A stretch of 38,862 bases of DNA from Comamonadaceae bacterium (GTDB lineage: Bacteria > Pseudomonadota > Gammaproteobacteria > Burkholderiales > Burkholderiaceae_C), in assembly GCA_947450005.1 (NCBI GenBank), contig CANFTU010000002.1, forward strand, positions 1 through 38,862, read 5' to 3'. Each line of letters begins with the position of its first letter. Within the stretch, counting starts at the first letter, position 1. The translations under genes and the position numbers were made by a program. Below the pieces are notes generated by a model. It was not told the origin of the DNA. It was given only the letters and a program-made list of their open reading frames with translations, and ran no database searches. Positions 1-10,165 of the stretch are shown here, in pieces.

Positions 1-446
1 GGCTTGGAATGGGGCGTGGTGTCGCCGCTGATGATGGTCCGCGCTGATGCGAAGAGCGGCATGGCAGCGGTCAGCGGCTGGGTGAAGCGCTGCGACTTGT
101 TAGTGACCACGCCCCACGCCAGGCCCGATTCCAGCAAGCCGTTGATCAGCCCATCGACGCCGGGGAAGGCATAGGTGCGCTGGGTCAGACACGCGGCATA
201 TCGCACGAAAAACTCCTCGCGCAGCGTCTCGAAATCTGCGTGATCCGGGCCGATGCCGAAGGCCACGCCCAACATACCGCGCGCACCTGCACCTGCCATA
301 GGGCGGTACTGCTCCAGCGGCAGTGAGGGCATGCCCCGCGCGACCCGCATCTGATCAGTCGCAAAGCCCAGGTCCGGCGCACTGTCGACCAGCGTTCCGT
401 CGAGGTCGAATAGGACCGCCTTGGCGTCGTGAAATATAGGCTTCAT
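1..446 (-). CDS. gph: Phosphoglycolate phosphatase, HAD family (3' part truncated by the window edge)
   Basis: The reverse-strand reading from ATG at 446 gives MKPIFHDAKAVLFDLDGTLVDSAPDLGFA, with the HAD motif DxDGTLVDS. The frame is open to the window edge. Its start overlaps the ubiG stop (ATGA). Confidence 0.9.
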   Translation of the reverse strand, partial: MKPIFHDAKAVLFDLDGTLVDSAPDLGFATDQMRVARGMPSLPLEQYRPMAGAGARGMLGVAFGIGPDHADFETLREEFFVRYAACLTQRTYAFPGVDGLINGLLESGLAWGVVTNKSQRFTQPLTAAMPLFASARTIISGDTTPHSK

Positions 447-1153
447 GGGGCTTTCTGGGTGGCGAGCAGGTAATTCACCGAGGTGTCGCGGGTCAGCGCA
501 TACCGGCGATTCAAGGGGTTGTAGCCCATGCCCCGGGCGTGGCGCAGTTCAAGTCCATTCGACCGCGCGAAGCCCGCCAATTCGGCAGGGCGGATGAGCT
601 TTTTGTAGGCGTGGGTTCCGCGCGGCAACAGGTTGAGCACGTACTCGGCCCCCACGATGGCATACAAAAAGGACTTGGGGTTGCGATTGATGGTTGAAAA
701 AAATACCCAACCGCCAGGCTTGACCAAAGCGGCACAGGCCCTCACCACCGACTCCGGGTCGGGGACGTGTTCCAGCATTTCCATGCACGTGACGACATCA
801 AAATGCCCTGGCAACTCGGCAGCCAGGGCCTCCGCCCCTATTTCGCGGTACTGCACGCGCGGCGTCTGCGCCTCCAGGGCGTGCAACTGCGCGACACGTA
901 GCGACTTGCTGGCCAGATCGACCCCCAACACCTGCGCGCCTTTTCGCGCCATCGCATCGGTCAGGATGCCGCCGCCGCAACCAATGTCCACCACCTGCAA
1001 ACCCTTCAAGGGCACGAGCCCGTCGATCCAGTCCAAGCGCAAGGGGTTGATCTGGTGCAAGGGACGGAATTCGCCCTCTTGATCCCACCAACGGTGCGCC
1101 AATTGCGAGAATTTCGCCAATTCGGCAGGATCAACGTTTCCAGTAGGTCGCAT
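443..1153 (-). CDS. ubiG: Ubiquinone biosynthesis O-methyltransferase
   Basis: 236-aa ORF with the SAM-binding motif VVDIGCGGGILTDAMA and UbiG-like N-terminus ELAKFSQLAHRWWDQEGEFRPLHQINPLRLDWI. Confidence 0.95.
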   Translation of the reverse strand: MRPTGNVDPAELAKFSQLAHRWWDQEGEFRPLHQINPLRLDWIDGLVPLKGLQVVDIGCGGGILTDAMARKGAQVLGVDLASKSLRVAQLHALEAQTPRVQYREIGAEALAAELPGHFDVVTCMEMLEHVPDPESVVRACAALVKPGGWVFFSTINRNPKSFLYAIVGAEYVLNLLPRGTHAYKKLIRPAELAGFARSNGLELRHARGMGYNPLNRRYALTRDTSVNYLLATQKAP

Positions 1154-1193
1154 AGCTTGACTTTCAGTCGGTCGCTGGGAGACAAATCTGCAT

Positions 1194-1220
1194 GAAAAAA
1201 CCCGCCGAAGCGGGCTTTTT
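1194..1220 (-). terminator. Rho-independent terminator, possibly bidirectional, between the ompA-like gene and ubiG
   Basis: AAAAAACCCGCCGAAGCGGGCTTTTT: GC stem CCCGC/GCGGG flanked by A-run and T-run, just downstream of the ompA-like stop at 1237. Confidence 0.8.
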
Positions 1221-1236
1221 CGCGCGGAGTGGCCGC

Positions 1237-2061
1237 TTATTTAGAACCAATAACTTCCACTTCCACGCGGCGGTTCTTGGCACGGCCTGCGGCTGTCTTG
1301 TTATCGGCTGCAGGTTCGCTTTCACCCTTGCCTTCGGTGTAGATGCGGTTCTTGGAGACACCCAGCGTGACCAAATATCCCTTGACCGCTTCAGCGCGAC
1401 GCTGCGACAGTTTTTGGTTGTACGCATCGGTACCCACACTGTCCGTATGTCCTACCACGATCACAACCTCCAGGCTGATGTTCTTGATCTTCTCTACCAG
1501 TTCCTTGAGTTTGGCTTTGCCCTCGGCCTTCAGTACCGATTTGTCAAAGTCAAAGAACGTGTCCGCAGCAAACGACATTTTGGCTGGCACCGCGGCCGGT
1601 GCAGGCGCCGGAGCAACTGCAGCGGGTGCTGGAGCAGCCACAACGGCGGGTGCAGGCGCTGGTGCAACCGCGGCGGCGGGTGCGGGTGCCTCAACCACCG
1701 CAGGCGCCGACTTGTCAACGACAACCACGCGCTCAGCCTCCGCCGCAGGGGCCGCTTCTAATGCCGCAGCAGCCATCGGGGCTGGAGCCGGCTCAACAGC
1801 AGGTGCAGCAACGACGACGGGTGCAGGTGCCGGAGCAGCCGGGGCTGCGGCTGCAACCGCAGCAGGCTTCGCAACGATGGCCCCGTCGCATTCGGGCGCT
1901 GCGGTCGCTGGCGTCCAGCTGCCGTCTCGCCAGCATTGGCCCGATGCGTCCTTCCAAACCCAACCGGTTACGCTGCTGCGCCAGTTATGGATTTCTTGGG
2001 CTGCCGCCAACGACGCGACAGCCGACAGAGCTAACAATGCAACCAAGCGGGTCAATTTCAT
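1237..2061 (-). CDS. OmpA-family outer membrane protein (C-terminal peptidoglycan-binding domain, Ala/Pro-rich linker)
   Basis: Signal peptide MKLTRLVALLALSAVASLAAAQ, then a long A/P-rich linker, then an OmpA_C domain (FDFDKSVLK...VVGHTDSVGTDAYNQKLSQRRAEAVKGYL...GKGESEPAADNKTAAGRAKNRRVEVEV). The start was moved from the ORF-track start (2196) to 2061. Confidence 0.9.
   Translation of the reverse strand: MKLTRLVALLALSAVASLAAAQEIHNWRSSVTGWVWKDASGQCWRDGSWTPATAAPECDGAIVAKPAAVAAAAPAAPAPAPVVVAAPAVEPAPAPMAAAALEAAPAAEAERVVVVDKSAPAVVEAPAPAAAVAPAPAPAVVAAPAPAAVAPAPAPAAVPAKMSFAADTFFDFDKSVLKAEGKAKLKELVEKIKNISLEVVIVVGHTDSVGTDAYNQKLSQRRAEAVKGYLVTLGVSKNRIYTEGKGESEPAADNKTAAGRAKNRRVEVEVIGSK
1590..1875 (-). 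repeat. Low-complexity Ala/Pro/Val-coding tract in the ompA-like gene
   Basis: Translates to repeated APAPA/AAVAP units; the DNA shows degenerate GGTGCAGGCGCYGGAGCA-type repeats. Confidence 0.75.
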
Positions 2062-2249
2062 ACATCCTTCTTTCGTATCGGGTTGAGAGAGGGCACAAGC
2101 GCCTCGCAGAACACTGCCGCCGCCCCCAAAAGAGGCAAACGGCCCAGACGCCCATTCTGCCATACGAGGGTGTCCACGAGCGGTTGGCCGAAGCATTCAG
2201 CGCCATTCGCTCGAAGTGATCGCCAGCCCCTAGCGCGCGGGCCTCCCCG

Positions 2250-2255
2250 TAGAAT
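2250..2255 (+). promoter_or_regulatory. Candidate -10 element (TAGAAT) upstream of gyrA
   Basis: TAGAAT lies 38 bp before the gyrA ATG in the divergent ompA/gyrA intergenic region. No clear -35 box. Confidence 0.35.
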
Positions 2256-2293
2256 CGCCGGTTGCTCATCTGCCGAAATCAACAACAATAGTT

Positions 2294-4957
2294 ATGACCC
2301 AGTTTGCCAAAGAAACCCTGCCCATCAGCCTTGAAGAGGAGATGCGGCGCAGCTACCTGGACTATGCGATGAGCGTGATTGTGGGCCGGGCACTGCCCGA
2401 TGCCCGCGACGGCCTCAAACCCGTTCACCGGCGTGTGCTGTTTGCCATGCATGAGCTGAACAATGACTGGAACCGGCCCTACAAAAAGTCCGCGCGTATC
2501 GTGGGCGATGTCATCGGTAAATACCACCCGCACGGCGACCAGTCTGTGTACGACACGATTGTGCGTATGGCGCAGGATTTTTCCATGCGGCACATGCTGG
2601 TAGACGGCCAAGGCAACTTCGGTTCGGTCGATGGGGACAACGCGGCAGCCATGCGGTACACCGAAATCCGTCTGGCAAAAATTGCCCATGAAATCCTGGC
2701 GGATCTGGACAAAGAGACTGTGGACTTCGGGCCCAACTACGACGGCTCGGAGAAAGAGCCGTTGGTGATGCCCACGCGCCTGCCCAATCTGCTGGTCAAT
2801 GGCTCGGGCGGCATTGCCGTTGGCATGGCCACCAATATTCCTCCGCACAACCTGAATGAAGTGGTCGACGCCTGCCTGCATCTGCTGCGCAATCCGCAGG
2901 CTTCGATTGACGAGCTGATGGAGATCATCCCGGCGCCCGACTTCCCGACCGCCGGCATCATTTACGGCATCAACGGCGTCAAAGACGGCTACCGCACCGG
3001 ACGCGGCCGCGTGGTGATGCGGGCCAAGTGCCACTTCGAAGACATCGACAAAGGCGCACGCCAGGCCATCATCGTCGACGAGCTGCCCTACCAGGTCAAC
3101 AAAAAAACCCTGCAAGAGCGCATGGCCGAACTAGTGCATGAGAAGAAGATCGAAGGTATCAGCCACATCCAGGATGAGTCCGATAAATCCGGCATGCGGC
3201 TGGTGATCGAGCTCAAGCGCGGCGAAGTGCCTGAAGTGGTGCTCAACAACCTCTACAAACAAACCCAGCTGCAAGACAGCTTCGGCGTGAACATGGTCGC
3301 GCTGGTCAACGGCCAGCCCAAGTTGTGCAACCTCAAAGACCTGCTGGAAGTCTTCCTGCAGCACCGCCGCGAAGTGGTGACACGGCGCACGGTGTTCAAC
3401 CTGCGCAAGGCACGCGAGCGCGGCCATGTACTTGAAGGCCTTGCCATTGCGCTGGCCAATATTGACGACTTCATCGCCATCATCCGCAACGCACCCACAC
3501 CACCGGTTGCCAAAGCCGAACTGATGCAGCGCGCCTGGGACAGCCAGTTGGTGCGCGAAATGCTGACCCGCAGCCGTGCCGATGGCGGCACCGTGAACGC
3601 TGATGACTACCGGCCCGACGGGCTGGAGCGCAACTACGGCATGGGCGCGGATGGCCTGTACCGCCTATCCGACACGCAGGCGCAAGAGATTTTGCAAATG
3701 CGCCTGCAGCGCCTGACCGGGCTGGAGCAAGACAAGATCGTTGCCGAGTACAAAGAAGTGATGGCCGAGATCGACGACTTGCTCGACATCCTGGCCCGCC
3801 CCGAGCGCGTCTCCACCATCATCGGGGAAGAGCTCAGCACCATCAAACAGGAATTCGGCAACACCAAACTGGGTGCGCGCCGCAGCCTGGTCGAACACAG
3901 CTCGTTTGACCTCAGCACCGAAGACCTGATCACGCCCACCGACATGGTGGTCACGCTCTCCCACAGCGGCTACATCAAGAGCCAACCTCTGGGCGAATAC
4001 CGCGCGCAAAAACGCGGCGGGCGCGGCAAGCAAGCCACGGCGACCAAAGAAGACGATTGGGTGGACCAACTTTTCATCGCCAACACGCACGACTACATCT
4101 TGTGCTTCTCGAACCGGGGCCGCTTGTACTGGCTCAAAGTCTGGGAAGTACCGCAGGGTTCTCGCGGCTCGCGCGGGCGGCCTATCGTCAACATGTTCCC
4201 GCTGATCGAGGGCGAAAAGATCACCGTCGTGCTGCCGCTGACCGGCGAGAAGCGCAGCTTCCCGGCCGACCAATATATCTTCATGGCCACGCGCATGGGA
4301 ACGGTCAAAAAGACCAGCCTGGACGAATTCTCTAACCCCCGCAAAGCCGGCATCATTGCCGTTGATTTGGATGAAGGCGACTTTTTGATTGGGGCAGCCC
4401 TTACCGACGGTGCCCATGACGTGATGCTGTTCTCCGATGGTGGCAAGGCGGTGCGCTTTGACGAAAACGACGTGCGCCCCATGGGCCGTAACGCGCGTGG
4501 TGTGCGCGGCATGATGCTGGAAGAAGGCCAGAGCGTGATCGCCATGCTGGTTGCTGAAGACGAGCTGCAAAGTGTGCTCACCGCGACCGAAAACGGCTAC
4601 GGCAAACGCACCAACATCACCGAATACACCCGCCACGGGCGCGGCACCAAAGGCATGATTGCGATTCAGCAATCCGGCCGCAACGGCAAAGTGGTGGCAG
4701 CCACGCTGGTACACCCCGATGACGAGATCATGCTCATCACCGACAAAGGCATTTTGGTGCGCACCCGCGTGGCCGAGATCCGTGAACTCGGACGCGCCAC
4801 GCAGGGCGTCACGCTGATCAGCCTGGACCCCGGCTCCCAACTCAGCGGCCTGCAACGCATCGTCGAGAACGACGCGCAGGCGGCAGTCGATGCCCAGGAC
4901 GACGGCGACGAGGCCGCAGGCGAGGGCCAGGACGACGCTGGAAACAGCGCCGACTGA
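2294..4957 (+). CDS. gyrA: DNA gyrase subunit A
   Basis: 887-aa ORF with GyrA hallmarks: [54 protein letters not shown], GyrA box QKRGGRGK and an acidic C-terminal tail. Confidence 0.98.
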   Translation: MTQFAKETLPISLEEEMRRSYLDYAMSVIVGRALPDARDGLKPVHRRVLFAMHELNNDWNRPYKKSARIVGDVIGKYHPHGDQSVYDTIVRMAQDFSMRHMLVDGQGNFGSVDGDNAAAMRYTEIRLAKIAHEILADLDKETVDFGPNYDGSEKEPLVMPTRLPNLLVNGSGGIAVGMATNIPPHNLNEVVDACLHLLRNPQASIDELMEIIPAPDFPTAGIIYGINGVKDGYRTGRGRVVMRAKCHFEDIDKGARQAIIVDELPYQVNKKTLQERMAELVHEKKIEGISHIQDESDKSGMRLVIELKRGEVPEVVLNNLYKQTQLQDSFGVNMVALVNGQPKLCNLKDLLEVFLQHRREVVTRRTVFNLRKARERGHVLEGLAIALANIDDFIAIIRNAPTPPVAKAELMQRAWDSQLVREMLTRSRADGGTVNADDYRPDGLERNYGMGADGLYRLSDTQAQEILQMRLQRLTGLEQDKIVAEYKEVMAEIDDLLDILARPERVSTIIGEELSTIKQEFGNTKLGARRSLVEHSSFDLSTEDLITPTDMVVTLSHSGYIKSQPLGEYRAQKRGGRGKQATATKEDDWVDQLFIANTHDYILCFSNRGRLYWLKVWEVPQGSRGSRGRPIVNMFPLIEGEKITVVLPLTGEKRSFPADQYIFMATRMGTVKKTSLDEFSNPRKAGIIAVDLDEGDFLIGAALTDGAHDVMLFSDGGKAVRFDENDVRPMGRNARGVRGMMLEEGQSVIAMLVAEDELQSVLTATENGYGKRTNITEYTRHGRGTKGMIAIQQSGRNGKVVAATLVHPDDEIMLITDKGILVRTRVAEIRELGRATQGVTLISLDPGSQLSGLQRIVENDAQAAVDAQDDGDEAAGEGQDDAGNSAD

Positions 4958-4968
4958 CACGCGGCCGC

Positions 4969-6087
4969 ATGGCTGTGCGCCCCTTCAACTTTTCCGCAGG
5001 CCCGGCGGCCATGCCGGCCGAGGTGCTGGCCCAAGCGGCCGATGAAATGCTGGACTGGCCCGACGCCAGCGGGCAGCGCAGCGGCATGGGCGTGATGGAA
5101 ATGAGCCACCGGGGGCGCGAATTTGGCGAAATCCTGGCGCGCGCCCAATCCGACTTTCGCAGCCTGATGGCCGTGCCGGAGCACTTCCACATCCTGTTCA
5201 TGCAAGGCGGCGGCGCGGCCCAAAACGCCATCGTCCCACTCAATTTGTGCGGGCCCTCGGCGCACATCCGGGCCACATCTGACTTTGTGGTTACCGGTGG
5301 TTGGAGCGCCAAATCGTTATTGGAGGCCGGCAAATATGGCAAGGCCCATGAAGCCGCGCGCAGTACCGCATTCCATGATATTCCCGACCCGTCAAGCTGG
5401 CGGCTCAGCGACGGCGCGGCTTATGTGCACCTGTGCACGAACGAGACCATCCACGGTGTGGAGTTTCACAGCCTGCCCGATCTGGCGGGGATGGGATGCA
5501 ACGCACCGCTGGTAATCGACTGTTCGTCCCATATCGCTTCGCGGCCTGTGGATTGGACGCGCGTCGGGCTGGCCTATGCCGGCGCCCAAAAGAACCTGGG
5601 GCCCGCCGGCTTGACGCTGGTGGTGGTCCGCGAGGACTTGCTGGATCGCGCCCTGCCCGCCTGCCCCAGCGTTTTCCATTACCGGGAACTGGCGCGCAAT
5701 GACTCCATGGTCAACACGCCACCCACTTTTGGCATCTACATGGCCGGACTGGTTTTCCAATGGTTGTTGCGCCAAGGTGGTTTGGCTGCCATCGAGCAGC
5801 GCAACATCGCCAAAGCGCAAGCACTCTATGACGCCATCGACACCTCCGCGCTGTTTTACAACCCAGTGAATCCAGCCTGCCGGTCGCGCATGAATGTGCC
5901 GTTTTTCCTGCGCGCGCCCGCGCGCACCGACGCCTTTTTAGCCAGTGCCGCCGACGCCGGGTTACTGCAATTGAAGGGCCACAAATCGCTGGGCGGCCTG
6001 CGCGCCAGTCTGTACAACGCCATGCCGATGGAGGGCGTGCAGACGCTGATAAGCTTGATGCGCGAGTTTGAGCGCACCCAGGCCTGA
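4969..6087 (+). CDS. serC: Phosphoserine aminotransferase
   Basis: 372 aa; [17 protein letters not shown] start, [14 protein letters not shown], and [23 protein letters not shown] (PLP-lysine region). Confidence 0.96.
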   Translation: MAVRPFNFSAGPAAMPAEVLAQAADEMLDWPDASGQRSGMGVMEMSHRGREFGEILARAQSDFRSLMAVPEHFHILFMQGGGAAQNAIVPLNLCGPSAHIRATSDFVVTGGWSAKSLLEAGKYGKAHEAARSTAFHDIPDPSSWRLSDGAAYVHLCTNETIHGVEFHSLPDLAGMGCNAPLVIDCSSHIASRPVDWTRVGLAYAGAQKNLGPAGLTLVVVREDLLDRALPACPSVFHYRELARNDSMVNTPPTFGIYMAGLVFQWLLRQGGLAAIEQRNIAKAQALYDAIDTSALFYNPVNPACRSRMNVPFFLRAPARTDAFLASAADAGLLQLKGHKSLGGLRASLYNAMPMEGVQTLISLMREFERTQA

Positions 6088-6096
6088 ACCCGCGCC

Positions 6097-7215
6097 GTGC
6101 CCGAAGACCCTTTTCACAGCCCTCACGCCGCCATGACCAAGACGCTCGCCGAGCTCCGAACCCAGATCGATGCGCTGGACCAGTCGCTGTTGCGCATGCT
6201 CAATGAGCGGGCGGCGCTGGCGCATGAAGTCGGTGTGATCAAGCACGCTGAAGGGTCGCCCGTTTTCCGCCCGGAGCGCGAGGCCCAGGTTATCCAGAAT
6301 CTGCAGAAGTCCAATGCAGGCTTGTTGCAACCTGCCGGAGTGGCCTTCATTTGGCGCGAAATCATGTCCGCCTGCCGCGCCTTGGAAGCGCCGCAGCGCG
6401 TGGCCTACCTGGGACCGCACGGCACATTCAGCGAAGAAGCCGCGCTGCGGTTTTTCGGCTCCAGCATCGCGCACCTGCCCTGCAGCAATTTCGACGAAGT
6501 GTTTCACGCAGCCAGCGCCGGGGGCGCGGAATTCGGCGTTGTTCCGGTGGAGAACAGCACCGAGGGCGTGGTCACCCGCAGCCTTGACTTGCTGCTCCAT
6601 TCGCCGCTGCACATCGTGGGCGAAATCAGCCTGATGGTGCGCCACCACCTGCTGCGCAGCAGCCCGTCTGCCGATGGCGTGGAGGTCGTACTAGCCCATC
6701 CGCAGGCGCTGGCCCAGTGCCAGCAGTGGCTCAACACCCACCTGCCCCAGGCAGAGCGCCGTGCCGTATCCAGCAATGCCGAAGGCGCACGTCTGGCAGC
6801 CACCAACCCAGCCTGGGCGGCGCTCGCCAGCGAGCGGGCTGCGTCGGAATTCGGTTTGCACATCGCTGCGCAGGCGGTGCAGGACGACGCCTTCAACCGC
6901 ACCCGCTTTGTGGTCGTGTGCCTGCCCAGCGTTCTCCCTGCACCGCAGGCCAGTGGCAAGGACTGCGTGAGCCTCGTGGTGTCCGTGCCCAACCGGCCCG
7001 GCGCCGTCCACGATCTGCTGGTGCCGCTGAAGCAACACGGCGTCTCGATGACACGCTTGGAGTCGCGCCCGGCGCGCTCCGGCCAGTGGGAATACTTCTT
7101 CTACATCGACCTGCAAGGCCACCCCAGCCAGCCCCATGTGCAGGCCGCCTTGCATGACCTGCAAAGCTTGTGTGCTTTCTACCGGGTGCTGGGCACCTAC
7201 CCCCTGTCGGACTGA
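6097..7215 (+). CDS. pheA: Bifunctional chorismate mutase / prephenate dehydratase (P-protein)
   Basis: Chorismate mutase AroQ domain (LRTQIDALDQSLLRMLNERAALAHEVGVIK), prephenate dehydratase (VAYLGPHGTFSEEAA, VPVENSTEGVVTRSLDLL) and ACT domain (SVPNRPGAVHDLL). The start may instead be ATG 6133. Confidence 0.96.
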   Translation: MPEDPFHSPHAAMTKTLAELRTQIDALDQSLLRMLNERAALAHEVGVIKHAEGSPVFRPEREAQVIQNLQKSNAGLLQPAGVAFIWREIMSACRALEAPQRVAYLGPHGTFSEEAALRFFGSSIAHLPCSNFDEVFHAASAGGAEFGVVPVENSTEGVVTRSLDLLLHSPLHIVGEISLMVRHHLLRSSPSADGVEVVLAHPQALAQCQQWLNTHLPQAERRAVSSNAEGARLAATNPAWAALASERAASEFGLHIAAQAVQDDAFNRTRFVVVCLPSVLPAPQASGKDCVSLVVSVPNRPGAVHDLLVPLKQHGVSMTRLESRPARSGQWEYFFYIDLQGHPSQPHVQAALHDLQSLCAFYRVLGTYPLSD

Positions 7216-7219
7216 GGCG

Positions 7220-8104
7220 GTGGCGAATACCAAGCCGGTGTTTCGGCAACTCGGATTGATCGGCTGCGGCCTGATGGGCGGCTCGTTCGCCCTGGCGGTG
7301 CGACAGGCCGGCCTGGTCGATCGCGTGGTGGGCTACAGCCCCACGGCGCGCAGCCGCGACACCGCGCTGGCTTTGGGCGCCATCGATGTCGCCGTTGACG
7401 TGCCCGCTGCTGCGGCCCTCGGCAGCGACCTGGTTCTGCTGGCCCTTCCCGTGGCCAGCACCGAAGCCACGTTGCGCGCTATCTGCGACTCGCTCGCACC
7501 CGAAACCTTGGTCATGGATGTGGGTTCGACCAAAAGCGATGTGGTGCAGGCCGCCGCTTTGGCACTGGGTGGCGCGCAGCTGCCGTGGTTTGTGCCGGCC
7601 CATCCGATTGCGGGCAAGGCACAGGCTGGCGTGGCGCATGCGCAGGCCGATCTGTACCAGAGCTGCCTGGTGGTCCTCACGCCGGGCGCGGTAACCAACC
7701 CGCAAGCGCTTGAGAAGGCGCGCCAGCTGTGGGAAGCGTTGCAATGCCGCGTGCGCGAGATGACACCGGCCGCGCACGACGCCGGTTTCGCCGCCGTGAG
7801 TCACCTGCCCCACCTGCTCGCTTTTGCGCTGATGAACGCCATCACGAAACAGCCAGATGGGGCGGACCTGCTATCGCTGGCCGGCCCGGGGTTTCGCGAC
7901 TTCAGCCGGATTGCCGAGGGCGACCCGGCCCTGTGGCGCGATGTCCTGCTGGTCAACCGCGCGCAGATACAACGCCAAAGCGCCTTGTTCCGCGCCCAGT
8001 TGGACGCGCTGGAGCATTGCCTGGAACACGGCAACGGCGCCGAGCTCGGCGCCCTGATCAGCCAAGCCAGCAGTGCCCGCGCCGCCTGGAAAATGGGCGG
8101 CTGA
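7220..8104 (+). CDS. tyrA: Prephenate dehydrogenase
   Basis: NAD-binding LGLIGCGLMGGSFALAVRQAGL, DVGSTKSDVV and FVPAHPIAGK motifs. The likely start is GTG 7220, not the upstream ATG of the ORF track. Confidence 0.93.
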   Translation: MANTKPVFRQLGLIGCGLMGGSFALAVRQAGLVDRVVGYSPTARSRDTALALGAIDVAVDVPAAAALGSDLVLLALPVASTEATLRAICDSLAPETLVMDVGSTKSDVVQAAALALGGAQLPWFVPAHPIAGKAQAGVAHAQADLYQSCLVVLTPGAVTNPQALEKARQLWEALQCRVREMTPAAHDAGFAAVSHLPHLLAFALMNAITKQPDGADLLSLAGPGFRDFSRIAEGDPALWRDVLLVNRAQIQRQSALFRAQLDALEHCLEHGNGAELGALISQASSARAAWKMGG

Positions 8105-8154
8105 AGACGTACCCCACCCCGCCGTAACTGCCTGCCATAACGCCCCACGCTCTG

Positions 8155-10137
8155 ATGTTTCGCACCGCATTCCTCGATATTCCCCATTTGTTGAGCGCAG
8201 CCGGTGACGTCACCCTGCCGGGCTCCAAAAGTATTTCCAACCGCGTGCTGCTGCTGTGCGCCCTGTGCGAGGGCGAGACCTCGGTGCACGACCTGCTGGA
8301 CTCGGATGACACACGGGTCATGCTGGATGCGTTGCGCGCTCTGGGTTGCGGCTTGCGCCGGTCGGGCACGCAGCTGCACATAACCGGCCTGGCAGGCCGC
8401 TTGCCAGCCGGGCACTTAGACCTGTTTCTCGGCAACGCGGGGACTGCCATGCGGCCCCTGACCGCCGCCTTGGCGGTACTGGGCGCCGATTGCACGCTGC
8501 GCGGCGTCGCACGCATGCATGAGCGTCCGATTGGCGATCTGGTCGACGCGCTGCGCCAGCTCGGCTGCGATGTGGGTTACCTTGGAACGGAGGGCTTTCC
8601 GCCCCTGCGCATCGGGACCCCGAAACTGCGACTCGACGCGCCCATCCGGATTCGCGGCGACGTCTCCAGCCAGTTCCTGACCGCCTTGCTCATGGCCTTG
8701 CCGCTGGTGGCGAGCCAGACGATCGTGATCGAAGTCGTGGGCGAGCTGATCAGCAAGCCCTATATCGATATCACCCTCCAACTGCTGGCCCAGTTTGGCG
8801 TCGTGGTGCACAACGATGGCTGGCAGCGTTTCACGATTGCAGCCGGTAGTGCATTGCGCTCGCCGGGAACGGTGCATATTGAAGCGGATGCCTCGTCCGC
8901 CAGTTATTTCATCGCGCTGGGCGCACTCAGTGCCGACCCGCGCGGCATCCACATCCACGGTGTGGGCGCGGCGTCGATTCAAGGCGATATCCGCTTTATT
9001 GAAGCGGCCCGTGCGATGGGCGCGCAAGTCGACAGCCAGGCCAACAGCCTGCATGTGCGCCGGGGCATATGGCCGCTGCGCGCCATTGATTTGGACTGCA
9101 ACCACATTCCGGATGCGGCGATGACCTTGGCGGTGATGGCGCTGTTCGCACAGGGCACCACCCGATTGCGCAATATCGCCAGCTGGCGGGTCAAGGAAAC
9201 CGACCGCATTGCTGCGATGGCCTGCGAGTTGCGCAAACTCGGCGCACAGATCCATGAGGGCCCGGATTTTCTGGAGGTCACGGCGCCCGCCCGTCCAGCA
9301 GATTGGCGCGCAGCCACGATCCATACCTACGACGATCACCGGGTGGCCATGTGCTTCTCCCTGGCATCGCTCAACCCGGCGGGGCTGCCGGTGCGCATTG
9401 AAGACCCGCAATGCGTGGCCAAAACCTTCCCCGATTACTTCGAGGCGCTGTTCTCGGTAGCCCACCCCGCTGCCATACCCGTCATCTGCATTGACGGTCC
9501 CACGGCATCGGGCAAGGGTACGCTGGCCAGTGCCTTAGCGGCACGCCTGGGCTATCACTTTCTGGATTCCGGCGCGCTGTACCGGATCAGCGCCTACGCC
9601 GCCGTGCAAGCCGGTATCGCGCTGGACTTGGAGAACCAGACCCAGATCGCGCAACGCATTGCCAGCCTGGCCATCCGCTTCGATGGCGACAGCGTCTGGC
9701 TTGACGGGCTGGATGTGAGCCAGGCTATCCGCACCGAGGACGCGGGTGCCAATGCATCCAAGGTCGCGGTACTGCCCGAAGTGCGCGCGGCGTTGCGGGG
9801 TCTGCAGCACAGTTTTGCCCGCTTGCCCGGCTTGGTAGCGGACGGGCGTGACATGGGCACGGTGATCTTTGGGCAGGCGCAGCTCAAGGTTTTTTTGACC
9901 GCAGACGCCGCCTGCCGGGCCGAACGCCGCTTTCATCAGCTTGCCGGGCGGGGCGTACAGGCTATACTCGCCGACCTTATGGCTGACCTGCAGGCGCGCG
10001 ACGCGCGGGACTCTTCCCGCACCACTGCGCCGCTCAAAGCAGCTGAGGACGCCCAACTGCTGGACAACGGCACGCTGACGGTGGAGCAATCTATCGATAC
10101 CGTGCTGGCCTGGTGGCAAAGCAAACAGCCTTTTTAA
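8155..10137 (+). CDS. aroA-cmk: Fused 3-phosphoshikimate 1-carboxyvinyltransferase (AroA) and cytidylate kinase (Cmk)
   Basis: One 660-aa frame. N-terminal EPSP synthase ([46 protein letters not shown]) and C-terminal CMP kinase ([47 protein letters not shown]), joined near 9456-9480. Confidence 0.96.
   Translation: MFRTAFLDIPHLLSAAGDVTLPGSKSISNRVLLLCALCEGETSVHDLLDSDDTRVMLDALRALGCGLRRSGTQLHITGLAGRLPAGHLDLFLGNAGTAMRPLTAALAVLGADCTLRGVARMHERPIGDLVDALRQLGCDVGYLGTEGFPPLRIGTPKLRLDAPIRIRGDVSSQFLTALLMALPLVASQTIVIEVVGELISKPYIDITLQLLAQFGVVVHNDGWQRFTIAAGSALRSPGTVHIEADASSASYFIALGALSADPRGIHIHGVGAASIQGDIRFIEAARAMGAQVDSQANSLHVRRGIWPLRAIDLDCNHIPDAAMTLAVMALFAQGTTRLRNIASWRVKETDRIAAMACELRKLGAQIHEGPDFLEVTAPARPADWRAATIHTYDDHRVAMCFSLASLNPAGLPVRIEDPQCVAKTFPDYFEALFSVAHPAAIPVICIDGPTASGKGTLASALAARLGYHFLDSGALYRISAYAAVQAGIALDLENQTQIAQRIASLAIRFDGDSVWLDGLDVSQAIRTEDAGANASKVAVLPEVRAALRGLQHSFARLPGLVADGRDMGTVIFGQAQLKVFLTADAACRAERRFHQLAGRGVQAILADLMADLQARDARDSSRTTAPLKAAEDAQLLDNGTLTVEQSIDTVLAWWQSKQPF
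9941..9968 (+). promoter_or_regulatory. Candidate sigma70 promoter inside the cmk domain, driving rpsA
   Basis: TTGCCG (9941-9946), 16-bp spacer, TATACT (9963-9968), about 280 bp upstream of the rpsA ATG. Confidence 0.45.
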
Positions 10138-10157
10138 GCCGCCAGGTTTAAAAAGGC
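10128..10157 (+). repeat. Perfect inverted repeat spanning the cmk stop codon
   Basis: GCCTTTTTAA (10128-10137) / TTAAAAAGGC (10148-10157), 10-nt loop. The TAA stop is part of the first arm. Confidence 0.75.
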
Positions 10158-10165
10158 AGAACGGT

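Noticed and set aside
1596-1870. Possible tandem repeat array or CRISPR-like repeats
   Set aside because: The repeats are degenerate, in frame, without spacers, and encode the A/P linker of the OmpA-family protein.
1343-2219. Plus-strand ORFs opposite the OmpA-family gene encoding Ala/Gly/Thr- or Gln/Arg/Pro-rich proteins
   Set aside because: Products of the GC-rich repetitive A/P linker read on the other strand; no start context or domain.
3665-4960. 431-aa minus-strand ORF antisense to gyrA (and similar ones at 2279-3115, 8416-9465 and 29416-30258)
   Set aside because: Mirror-frame shadows of gyrA, aroA and nuoD; composition is typical of antisense translation.
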